Shown piece after piece: positions 48,397 to 56,812 of a DNA stretch of 62,042 nucleotides (its first letter is position 1; each line of letters begins with the position of its first letter). Source of the DNA: Oscillospiraceae bacterium (lineage in GTDB: Bacteria > Bacillota > Clostridia > Oscillospirales > Ruminococcaceae); assembly GCA_017466885.1 (NCBI GenBank), contig JAFTTH010000017.1, forward strand, positions 1 through 62,042. The letters are read 5' to 3'. The notes below the pieces were generated by a model, which was given only the letters and a program-made list of their open reading frames with translations, did not search any database and was not told where the DNA came from. The translations under genes and the position numbers were made by a program.

Positions 48397-50567
48397 TCGG
48401 TCATACACCCCCAGTAGATTTCCTCCGGGGCAAGGGACAGCACGGTTTCCTTCCCGCGGCCATCCAACAGAACCGTTTGCTGCGGCAAAGCGGTTTGATT
48501 TAAGACCGCAAAGAGCTTCTTTTGGGGATAGAAGAAGGCTTCGCAGGCAGGGTTTTTGCTCAAATACCGGAAAAACTCTTTTTCCTTTCCCGCCGCCCAA
48601 TAAAGTGCACGGAGCAGCAACCGGGTATTTTCCGCCGAAAAGGGCAACCCTGAAAGGTAAACACCCCGTCCCCGGCCGGCACGGTTGGCCGCCAACCGGA
48701 CCGATTCACCCGACTGGCAGAGGATCTCCGTCTCCTCACTCAAGGGATAGACAAAGCTGACGTCCTCCCCAAGATTTGGTGCTCCGGATAACTCCTCAGT
48801 GATAAAATGGTGGGTACAAACCGGGTGCCAGGGCTTATTCGCTGACAGGGAAAAGCCCATCTCCCGCTCCACTCCCAAAAGGTCTGCCAGCTGAAAATAC
48901 CGGCCATTTTTGGGGTATGCGGAGGGTTCACCGATCCCGATCAAGCCGCCACCCTCCCGCACAAACCGGCGGATCCGGCAGATCAGGCGGGGATCCTCCC
49001 ATTCCTTCCCCCCGGAAAAGGCAGTTCCGGCCTCTCCGGCATTGAGAAGGACATCTACTCCCTGGGGAATTCCCTCCTCGGCGATCCGGGAAAGGCTGAG
49101 GAAGGAAACCTCCACCGGCAGGCCGCTCAAAGCCTCCAGGATCCCGGTATAGGGTGCAGTCTTTGCATAAGGGATGGCGTGCGCCACCATATGGGTCTGC
49201 CAACTGCGCAGCTCGCCCCAGGAATTGATGATTCCAACCCGCAATCCTGCAGAGGGGCGACATCCATAAATACTATTATATATTTTTCTGAACTCTTTTG
49301 CAACCCTTTCCATATATTTTAGGAAATCGGGAAACTGCATTGCCAGAGAAGGATAACCGCCATAGCCGATCCGATCCACCGGTTTGACCATCATTGCCCG
49401 GCGGGCGGAAAGCCAGCATTCCCGGGCTTCTCTGACCGGATCCCCTCCCTCCCGGAAAACATCGGGGAAGAAATAGGGCAAAAAACGCGCCTCGGTATAT
49501 CGCACGCCCCGGATCTCCGAAAGCATTCGCAGGGTGGTTCCGTTTCCCACGCTCCCCACCACCGCATCCAGCCCAATGGAGGGAAACTCCCTGCCGTACG
49601 GCTCAGCACCGATCCAGGTATCTCCCAAAAACATCATTGCTTCCCGGCCTTTTTGATGGGTGATTGCCACCAGCTCACGGGCTTTTGCACAGACGAATCG
49701 CTCCGTAAAGCTCATAAAGTCCCGGAAGGCCCGGTTGGGCACCCGGAAGGGACTGTTATAATACCCCTCATCCACAAAATCCTCGGGGGTCAGAGAGTAG
49801 CCGTACTCTGCGCTGAAGGCCTCCAACGCCTCAGGGGAAACCGCAAAGCCATACCCAAACCAATCCACGTATTTTTCCTTCCGTCGGGGAGAAAAAAGGA
49901 GGGTGAAATGATACAAGAAGGTGGTAAACCGCACCACATCCACCTCGGGATGCTCCTCCAGCCACCCGGACAGCTCTGCAGGGGCAAAGGCCGCCGCGGC
50001 GGGCTGGCGCAGGTCATAGGGGATATCCTTCTCCACACCCTGCCAATCGTTGGTGATATAGTTATACATCTGGGTCGGATCCCAGTCCGCCCAGGCAAGA
50101 AATGCTACCGTATACTCGTGGTAGGGTTCCGCCCGACTCAACCGGACCGCCCCCTGCTCCGGCTGGACCTGCCACTCCTGAGGCGGGATCACCCGCCCCT
50201 CTGTCCGATCCCGGACCTCCCAGAAAACGGCGGGAGAATGGTCATAATCGGGGCTGACCTGCTCTGAAAGAAACCCCTCCATCAGCGGAATCTCCAAGGT
50301 CTCCTTTTCTGCCGTATACCGTGGAGTCAGCAGGTAGATATGCTGGCGCTCCTCCTTGTGATCCTTCGCAAAATGATTCTTCCCCCGACTGACAAAATAG
50401 GTGCTGTATATCTTCAGGCCCAACCGGAGCGTTTCCTCATCCAGCCGGGTGCCGTCGCTATTGCGGATGGCATCTGCCCCCATCAGCCGGGCAAGGGCAC
50501 CCACCCGCTCGGCACAGCCCTCCTCGGCAGGAAGGGTAACCCGCCCGAAATCCTGTTGTTGTATCAT
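48393..50567 (-). CDS. lnpA: 1,3-beta-galactosyl-N-acetylhexosamine phosphorylase (GH112)
   Basis: 724 residues, normal for GH112. It phosphorolyses galacto-N-biose and lacto-N-biose to Gal-1-P and GalNAc or GlcNAc. Recognisable segments: NSDGTRLDEET, FLGDTWIGAEPYG (catalytic Asp), VGSVGNGTTLRMLSEI, EARFLPYFFPDVF, INSWGELRSWQTHMVAH and GEPSAYPKNGRYFQLADLLGVERE. No signal peptide, so it acts in the cytoplasm on imported disaccharide. ATG 50567 overlaps the upstream permease stop. Confidence 0.95.
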   Translation of the reverse strand: MIQQQDFGRVTLPAEEGCAERVGALARLMGADAIRNSDGTRLDEETLRLGLKIYSTYFVSRGKNHFAKDHKEERQHIYLLTPRYTAEKETLEIPLMEGFLSEQVSPDYDHSPAVFWEVRDRTEGRVIPPQEWQVQPEQGAVRLSRAEPYHEYTVAFLAWADWDPTQMYNYITNDWQGVEKDIPYDLRQPAAAAFAPAELSGWLEEHPEVDVVRFTTFLYHFTLLFSPRRKEKYVDWFGYGFAVSPEALEAFSAEYGYSLTPEDFVDEGYYNSPFRVPNRAFRDFMSFTERFVCAKARELVAITHQKGREAMMFLGDTWIGAEPYGREFPSIGLDAVVGSVGNGTTLRMLSEIRGVRYTEARFLPYFFPDVFREGGDPVREARECWLSARRAMMVKPVDRIGYGGYPSLAMQFPDFLKYMERVAKEFRKIYNSIYGCRPSAGLRVGIINSWGELRSWQTHMVAHAIPYAKTAPYTGILEALSGLPVEVSFLSLSRIAEEGIPQGVDVLLNAGEAGTAFSGGKEWEDPRLICRIRRFVREGGGLIGIGEPSAYPKNGRYFQLADLLGVEREMGFSLSANKPWHPVCTHHFITEELSGAPNLGEDVSFVYPLSEETEILCQSGESVRLAANRAGRGRGVYLSGLPFSAENTRLLLRALYWAAGKEKEFFRYLSKNPACEAFFYPQKKLFAVLNQTALPQQTVLLDGRGKETVLSLAPEEIYWGCMTE

Positions 50568-51439
50568 CCTTTGATCCCTCCGATCGTCATTCCCTGGGTC
50601 AGCTTCTTCTGCACCAGCATATATAAAATCAAGGTTGGAAGCATTACGATCACCAGCCCTGCGTACATTCTGCCATATTCCGCCGCAGCGTTCTGTGCCT
50701 TCATCAGGTTCATCAGTCCCACCGGAAGGGTCTTTTCCGCATCCCTCGACATTAACGTTATGGCAATAATATATTCATTCCAGAAGCTGAGGAAGTTAAA
50801 AAGGAGAACTGTCAAAATACTGGGCCGCGCCATAGGGATAATGATAGAAACCAGGGTTCGGAAATAACCGCTTCCGTCCACATAGGCCGCCTCCTCGTAA
50901 GCATAAGGCAGGGTCACAAGGTAGCTGGAAAGAAGATAGATGGTAAAGGGCAGGGCGGTGGAGGCATAAACCAACGCCAGGATCAGCTTATTATTGATAA
51001 AGAAGGAGACTCCGAAGAGCTGATTGGCATCCACCAGCATCAAAAAAATTGGGACGACGATATAACTGACATTGACAAACAGTCCGCCCATAAACAGAGT
51101 ATTGATCCCCTTGCGGAAGGGAAATCTGCACCGGGATAATGCGTACGCCGCCGGGAGGGACAGCACCAACAAAAAAACCAGCCCCAGGGCAGTAACGATC
51201 ACCGAGTTGAGAAAATAGCTTCCCATCCGTGCTTTTTCCCAGGCATCAACGAAGTTTTGAAGATAAAGCCCCTGGGGAAGAGCCCATGGGTTACCGTAAA
51301 ATTCCGATTTTTCCTTGAGGGATGCCATAATAACCCAGATCACCGGCAAAAGGATGCTGACTGCCAACGCCGCCAGGGCCAGCCAGATCAGACTTCGGGC
51401 AAGCCGTTCTCCCAGGGAGGGTTTTTGCACTGCTTCCAT
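50564..51439 (-). CDS. Sugar ABC transporter permease, MalG type
   Basis: 291 residues, six membrane spans. The EAA loop reads EEAAYVDGSGYFRTLVSIIIPMARP, as in CUT1 sugar importers. Together with the next permease and the lipoprotein it should import GNB/LNB. No ATPase gene is present in the operon; such systems often share an MsiK-type ATPase encoded elsewhere. ATG 51439 has GGTGG upstream. Confidence 0.93.
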   Translation of the reverse strand: MEAVQKPSLGERLARSLIWLALAALAVSILLPVIWVIMASLKEKSEFYGNPWALPQGLYLQNFVDAWEKARMGSYFLNSVIVTALGLVFLLVLSLPAAYALSRCRFPFRKGINTLFMGGLFVNVSYIVVPIFLMLVDANQLFGVSFFINNKLILALVYASTALPFTIYLLSSYLVTLPYAYEEAAYVDGSGYFRTLVSIIIPMARPSILTVLLFNFLSFWNEYIIAITLMSRDAEKTLPVGLMNLMKAQNAAAEYGRMYAGLVIVMLPTLILYMLVQKKLTQGMTIGGIKG

Positions 51440-51454
51440 ATTCAAACCACCGCC

Positions 51455-52339
51455 TTATAAATACACCGGATCCCGCTTGGTTACTCCATTGATCAGTCCC
51501 GACAAAAGGAATGAGAATAAAAAAACCGTAACGCCGATGGCCATACCGTAACCGTAGGAGGAGTTGGTGTAGGCCTGATCGTACATATAACTGAGGAACA
51601 CCTCGCTGGCACCATCGGGTCCTCCTCCCGTCAGGGCACGGACGATCAAAAAGCTGATATTGATGGAGCTAATGACAAAAAAGGTCAGCGTGGTGCGAAT
51701 GTTGGTCCAGATCAGCGGGATCGTCAGGTCAAAAAAGGTACGCATCCGCCCAGCCCCCTCCAGGGCCGCCGATTCGTAAATGCTTTCGGGGATGGCTGAA
51801 ATCCCCGCCATATACATCACCATATAATATCCCACCGCCTGCCAGATCATTGCGATGGCAATGCTATAAATAATCAGTCCACGATCCCCCAGCCAAAGGA
51901 TGGGAGACCCCTCCCGGAACAACCCAAGGATACTATTGAGGATGCCGTTATTGGCATCGTAAATGGCGGAAAAGATGGCCGAGATGACCACCACCGAAAG
52001 AATATTGGGGATATAAAAAACGATCCGAAAAAAGCTTTTCCCCCGCAGCCGTTCCCGGCAAAGGACCGAGGCAAAAAACAGCGCCAAAAAGATGGTAACC
52101 AATGTGACCACAACGATCAACAGAATGGTATTCTGGAAGGACCGGTAAAACCGTTCATCCGAAAAAAGAATCCGGAAATTCTCCAATCCGATAAAGGTTT
52201 GGTTGGCCGAATAGCCGCCCCACCGGTAGAGGGACATCCGGAAGATATTGATGGCCGGGTAGACCACAAACAAAAGAAAAAGGATCAGCGCCGGCGCAAC
52301 GCATATCGCCGCAAACACCTTTTGACCTCGCTGACGCAT
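51455..52339 (-). CDS. Sugar ABC transporter permease, MalF type
   Basis: 294 residues, six membrane spans. EAA loop YESAALEGAGRMRTFFDLTIPLIW. It opens with the cytoplasmic MRQRGQKVF and the first transmembrane helix. Pairs with the MalG-type permease 15 bases downstream. RBS AGGAG before ATG 52339. Confidence 0.93.
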   Translation of the reverse strand: MRQRGQKVFAAICVAPALILFLLFVVYPAINIFRMSLYRWGGYSANQTFIGLENFRILFSDERFYRSFQNTILLIVVVTLVTIFLALFFASVLCRERLRGKSFFRIVFYIPNILSVVVISAIFSAIYDANNGILNSILGLFREGSPILWLGDRGLIIYSIAIAMIWQAVGYYMVMYMAGISAIPESIYESAALEGAGRMRTFFDLTIPLIWTNIRTTLTFFVISSINISFLIVRALTGGGPDGASEVFLSYMYDQAYTNSSYGYGMAIGVTVFLFSFLLSGLINGVTKRDPVYL

Positions 52340-52409
52340 AGATGCTCCTGCCTTCCTCCGGCTCTGCCGGTTCTATGGACTCCTCCCGGAGATCCGGGAG
52401 GTTTTGGGC

Positions 52410-53717
52410 TTATTTCAGGGCTTCCCTCAGACGGTCGCTGGCGGCTTTAACGGCATTCATCCAGTCCTCCAGCGTCTTATTCCCCGAAACCAGGCTGTCA
52501 ATGGTTCCAAAAAGGCTATCCGCAATGCTGACGCCCTCTACCGGTTCGGTGGCGGCAAATCCACCCATAACGGCCTTTGCGCCGTTATCATAGATGCTGT
52601 AAAAGAGCTTGCTGTCCCCCTTCAGGTCGGCGCTGACACCCTTTACCGGCTGGATCGCACCTGCCTCGGCAAAGATACCCACTGCCTCATCCGAATAAAG
52701 ATAGGCCACGAACTCCTTGGCAAGCTCAGGATTTTTTGCCTCCTTGGGAATCCAAAGCTGCTCAAAGAAGGTGAAGGAATACCGATCACCGTTATTGAAG
52801 GCAGGGAGCGGCATAAAGCCCCACTCAAATCCTTCTGCCCGGGGTGCGTCGGCCATCTCACCTACCACCCAGGTGCCGTTAGGCATAAAGAGTGCTTTAT
52901 TATCCAGCACCAGCTGCTGATTTTTGAGGAAGTTATCGTTATTGGCATTGGACACGGTGGTAGGCTCGGTATATTTTGCCAGCTGATTGACGGTATCAAA
53001 GGCCATCTTAGCCTGCTGGGTATCCCAAATGCCCTCCTCATATCTCATAGCGCGGTTATAAAAGTCGGTGCCGCCTGCAGAGGCCAAAAGCGCGTAAAAG
53101 AAGGCATCGAAATATCCGGTGGTGGGGTAGGTGAAAAGGTAGATTCCCTTTTCCTTCGCTTTATCCCCGAGGATGAACATATCCTCCCAGGTTTCGGGCA
53201 GCTCCCAGTTATTGTCGATAAAGAGCTGGCGGTTATAAAAGAGCCCACAGGGTCCGTAAAACATCGGGGCAAAGTAGGTTTTGCCATCCGAATAGGGGTT
53301 GGTCGCAAGGGTATCGGTAAAGCCGGGAATCAGCTTGTCCTTGACCCGCACCGACTCACCCGGCACCGTCATCTCCAGAACATCGGTCATCTCGGTCAGC
53401 ATATTGTCCCGAATCATCGTCTCGGTCAGGCCGGCCTCCCGACCGGTAGCCAGGTGCACCACATCGGGGTAATCCCCCGATTTCATCTGCGCACCGATCA
53501 CATCCTCCAGGTTCTTTTCGGCCACCAGTTCCACCGTCACACCCTCGTGGTCCTTCTCAAACTCATCCACGATCTTTTCCCACATTTCAGAGCCGTAAGC
53601 CGACTCCAAAACGGCAACCTTCAGGGTGTTTTTGTCCTCCCCGTTTCCGGTGCATCCGGCAAAGAGACCCGCCAAAATACCGAGGGCGAGGATGACTGTT
53701 GTAATCTTCTTTCCCAT
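52410..53717 (-). CDS. Sugar-binding lipoprotein of an ABC importer
   Basis: 435 residues. Lipoprotein signal: MGKK, a hydrophobic core and the lipobox LFAGC with Cys22. The rest is a CUT1-type solute-binding protein (LATGREAGLTETMI, FYNRQLFIDNNWELPETWEDMF, LFMPNGTWVVGEM). It should capture GNB/LNB at the membrane surface. RBS GAGGAT. First gene of the lnpA operon; it diverges from the mannosidase gene across 293 bases. Confidence 0.94.
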   Translation of the reverse strand: MGKKITTVILALGILAGLFAGCTGNGEDKNTLKVAVLESAYGSEMWEKIVDEFEKDHEGVTVELVAEKNLEDVIGAQMKSGDYPDVVHLATGREAGLTETMIRDNMLTEMTDVLEMTVPGESVRVKDKLIPGFTDTLATNPYSDGKTYFAPMFYGPCGLFYNRQLFIDNNWELPETWEDMFILGDKAKEKGIYLFTYPTTGYFDAFFYALLASAGGTDFYNRAMRYEEGIWDTQQAKMAFDTVNQLAKYTEPTTVSNANNDNFLKNQQLVLDNKALFMPNGTWVVGEMADAPRAEGFEWGFMPLPAFNNGDRYSFTFFEQLWIPKEAKNPELAKEFVAYLYSDEAVGIFAEAGAIQPVKGVSADLKGDSKLFYSIYDNGAKAVMGGFAATEPVEGVSIADSLFGTIDSLVSGNKTLEDWMNAVKAASDRLREALK

Positions 53718-53927
53718 TTCAGATCCTCATTTCTTCTGAATTTTCGGCGGATTTCCGCCGCGGGAAGCAGTTTCCCGCCAAGCATCGTAATTGCTTTACC
53801 CTTATTTTCTCTGTTGATGCAGATTTTATGCAAATAATATTCTTTTTTTCAGTCTCAGGGCGGAAGGCTTGAGAAAACATATAAAAATTTCGAAAATAAA
53901 AACCGCCTTTTGTTGAGAAGAAATCGG

Positions 53928-53956
53928 TTGACAATTGAGAAAAAAAATGCTATGCT
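53928..53956 (+). promoter_or_regulatory. Promoter of the GH38 gene
   Basis: TTGACA (53928-53933), 17 bases, TATGCT (53951-53956), 54 bases before ATG 54011. The remaining divergent region (53718-53927) shows a GGCGGA-TTTCCGCC hairpin near the lipoprotein gene but no operator I can name. Confidence 0.7.
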
Positions 53957-54010
53957 ACGGGCAAGAAAAGGGGATTATACCCCTTTGAGTATCAAGATCG
54001 GAGGCTTATT

Positions 54011-56683
54011 ATGGATACTGGCTACCAAGCAAAATGCGAAGGTGTGAAGAAAAACTACTGCGTCATTTCCCATACTCATTGGGATCGGGAATGGTATATG
54101 CCCTTTGAGCAATTCCGGATCCGGCTGGTGGATTTGATCGACCGTTTGTTTGATATTTTGGCGGAATACCCTGACTATATTTTCCATTTGGATGCCCAAA
54201 CTGTTGTTCTGGAGGACTATCTGCAGGTTCGTCCTTCCAAAAAAGAGCTTCTCAAGCAATATATTCAGAGCGGAAATATCATCATCGGGCCCTGGTATCT
54301 GCAGAATGACTTCTTCCTGACGAGTGGTGAGGCAACCATCCGCAACCTGCTGGAGGGCAAACGAATTACTGAGGAATACGGTGCCTGCTCCAAAGTCGGG
54401 TACGCCCCCGACCAGTTCGGAAATATTTCCCAGCTCCCCGCCATTCTCAATGATTTTGGAATTACCAGTTTTGTTTTTGGGCGCGGATTCACCTGCCACG
54501 AGCACCCCACCACTGAGTTCCGCTGGGAAGGACCGGACGGTTCCTCCCTCACCGCTATCCATATGCGCTACTGGTATAATAATGCCCAGCGTTTTTCAGC
54601 AGATCCCGAAAAGGCAAAAAATCTTCTGGATTTGTGTGATACTCTTCTTTCTCCCGCCGCCAACACCCCCTATCTGCTTTTGATGAACGGGGTTGACCAT
54701 CTGGATGCCCAGGATGATCTTCCTCCCATTCTTGCAGGATTGCAGGAGGTGCTAGGAGAGGATGCGGTGATTCGTCAGTTCACGCTGGATGAATATGTTG
54801 CCTGCGTCCAAAGCTTTATCGAGGCCAATCAAATTAAGCTTCCTGAGGTCAAGGGTGAACTTCGGATGGGCGGCGATTTCTGCGTTCTGCAGGGAACCCT
54901 TTCTTCCCGCCACTATTTAAAGATTGAGAATGTCCGGATGCAGAATATCCTGGAGCAGCAGATTGAGCCCCTCTATTCTATGCTGGAACTTGCCGGCTGC
55001 AAGGGCATCTACTCGGGGGATCATCTCCGGTATTTCTGGAAAGAGCTGCTCAAAAACCATCCTCATGACTCCATCTGCGGCTGTAGCCGGGATGAGGTCC
55101 ACGCCCATATGGAAGATAATTACGCTCGTCTCCGGGAAGCAACCTCCATGTGGCTTCTGCGGGGTCTGGAGGAGGCTGGATACCGCAGTGCCTCCCGGAC
55201 ACCGAACGGCGAGGATTACATTATCATCGCTGCCAACACCCTTTCCTGCCCCAACGAGCATTTGATTGAGACAGAGATCTATTTCCCTGCGTCGGAAGAA
55301 CGGAAAGCCTTCCGAATCCTGGATGCAAACGACCAGGATGTTCCCTTTACCGTCCTTTCGGATAAGATCCATAATATGGATATCTGGTCGCCCATTAACC
55401 TGCCTGGCTGTATTACCATTCATACCTACCGGATCGCATTCCCCTCCGGAAAGATGGCACCCTACTCCTTCAAGAGCTTCCGCATTGTCTCGGCGGACAC
55501 TTTCCCTGCTGTCTCCCCCGTACAGGAGGACCTTATTCTGGAGAACAGTTCCATCCGCGTGCAGATCAGCGACACCGGCCGGATTGATTTAACCGATAAG
55601 GTTTCCGGCAAGGTTTATGCCGACTGTCTGTCTTGGGACGATACCGCAGACTGTCAGGATGCCTATGTATTTGGCCCTGCCGGAGATACTCCTATCACCT
55701 CCGGGAAATTTATTCCGGCCATTTCAATTACCGAAAATAATTTCCTGCGGAAGACGATCAGTCTCACCTGGAACGTAGAACTTCCGGCATATTTTAATTT
55801 TGACACAAAGGTCCGGAGCGAAGAGCTTGCCCCCTTCAACCTCACCCTTTCTCTTTCTCTGGCTCAAAACAGCAAGGCCTTAGAAATCGGCTACACTGTG
55901 GATAACCACAGCAAAGATCACCGTGTTCGACTGCTGGTGGATACCGGTGCTGACATTCTGCGTTTTGCCGATTCGCCCTTTGATATCATCTGCCGAAAGA
56001 ACGAAGATAACACTGATCTCCGGGACAAAACCTACCCCAACACCTCCTTCGTTGCCATTCAGGACGGACAGACCGGACTCGCTCTGCTGACTGAGGGTGC
56101 GCACGAATACGGTCAACCGAACGATCGCATCACCACATTGACAGTCCTCCGTGCCACCGGTGTCATCAACCTTGGGAGTGGCGCAATGTTCGCCAACAGT
56201 CCCGAAAATCACAGTATTCGTTCCGTTTCCGGCCGGATCGCCATATTGCCTTATCAGGGAGATTGCCGTTCCGCCGGTCTGCCTCTGGAATCTCTCCGGT
56301 TTCGCAACCCGCCTCTTGCGGCGTTTGTCCCTGAAGATCGGAAGAAATTCTCCGGCGGACGTCCCGCCGTCCAGGATACCGCCATCGCAGAGTTCTTCTA
56401 TTATCCCGAGAAATATACTGAAGTTGCCCTGCCGGAAGCCGCTTCCATCCTCAACCTGGAGGGTGAATCAGTCAGCGTAACCGCTTTAAAGCAGGCCGAG
56501 GACGGTCAGGGGCTTGTTGTCCGTCTATATTCTTACGGCACAGAAACGGCCAATGTTACCGTAACCGCCCCCGGCACTCTGTACCGTTCCAATATGGCAG
56601 AGCAAACCGGCGAGCTTTTGGGGGAGGGAACCGCAACCTTCCCCATTCGCCCGGCCCAGATCATTACCCTGCGGATAAAGTAA
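54011..56683 (+). CDS. GH38-family alpha-mannosidase
   Basis: 890 residues. Zinc-site motif SHTHWDREWYMPFEQFR near the N-terminus, nucleophile Asp in VGYAPDQFGNISQLP, HPHDSICGCSRDEVH, and the large beta-sandwich C-terminal half. No signal peptide, so it acts on imported oligosaccharides. Bacterial GH38 enzymes trim alpha-mannosides of N-glycans. Its place opposite the GNB/LNB operon suggests a host-glycan programme. ATG 54011 has GGAGG. Confidence 0.92.
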   Translation: MDTGYQAKCEGVKKNYCVISHTHWDREWYMPFEQFRIRLVDLIDRLFDILAEYPDYIFHLDAQTVVLEDYLQVRPSKKELLKQYIQSGNIIIGPWYLQNDFFLTSGEATIRNLLEGKRITEEYGACSKVGYAPDQFGNISQLPAILNDFGITSFVFGRGFTCHEHPTTEFRWEGPDGSSLTAIHMRYWYNNAQRFSADPEKAKNLLDLCDTLLSPAANTPYLLLMNGVDHLDAQDDLPPILAGLQEVLGEDAVIRQFTLDEYVACVQSFIEANQIKLPEVKGELRMGGDFCVLQGTLSSRHYLKIENVRMQNILEQQIEPLYSMLELAGCKGIYSGDHLRYFWKELLKNHPHDSICGCSRDEVHAHMEDNYARLREATSMWLLRGLEEAGYRSASRTPNGEDYIIIAANTLSCPNEHLIETEIYFPASEERKAFRILDANDQDVPFTVLSDKIHNMDIWSPINLPGCITIHTYRIAFPSGKMAPYSFKSFRIVSADTFPAVSPVQEDLILENSSIRVQISDTGRIDLTDKVSGKVYADCLSWDDTADCQDAYVFGPAGDTPITSGKFIPAISITENNFLRKTISLTWNVELPAYFNFDTKVRSEELAPFNLTLSLSLAQNSKALEIGYTVDNHSKDHRVRLLVDTGADILRFADSPFDIICRKNEDNTDLRDKTYPNTSFVAIQDGQTGLALLTEGAHEYGQPNDRITTLTVLRATGVINLGSGAMFANSPENHSIRSVSGRIAILPYQGDCRSAGLPLESLRFRNPPLAAFVPEDRKKFSGGRPAVQDTAIAEFFYYPEKYTEVALPEAASILNLEGESVSVTALKQAEDGQGLVVRLYSYGTETANVTVTAPGTLYRSNMAEQTGELLGEGTATFPIRPAQIITLRIK

Positions 56684-56702
56684 GTCCCTACTCAAATAAA
56701 AA

Positions 56703-56743
56703 ATCCATCTCCGGAACACAACCGTCCGGGGATGGATCTTTTT
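56703..56743 (+). terminator. GH38 gene terminator
   Basis: ATCCATCTCCGGA and TCCGGGGATGGAT pair, followed by CTTTTTG. Confidence 0.85.
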
Positions 56744-56761
56744 GCTCAAACATTCTAACGC

Positions 56762-56796
56762 AAAAATCCCGCCCTGCAAAAAACAGAGCGGGATTT
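56762..56796 (-). terminator. pnp terminator
   Basis: Minus strand AATCCCGCTCTG and GCAGGGCGGGATT pair around a T-rich loop, followed by TTTG, just past the pnp stop. Confidence 0.8.
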
Positions 56797-56812
56797 ATTA
56801 TTGCTTATGCAT

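Noticed and set aside
48397..48600. N-terminal extension of the 54-residue membrane protein
   Set aside because: The extension overlaps lnpA in another frame. The ATG at 48396 overlaps the lnpA stop in the usual coupled manner.
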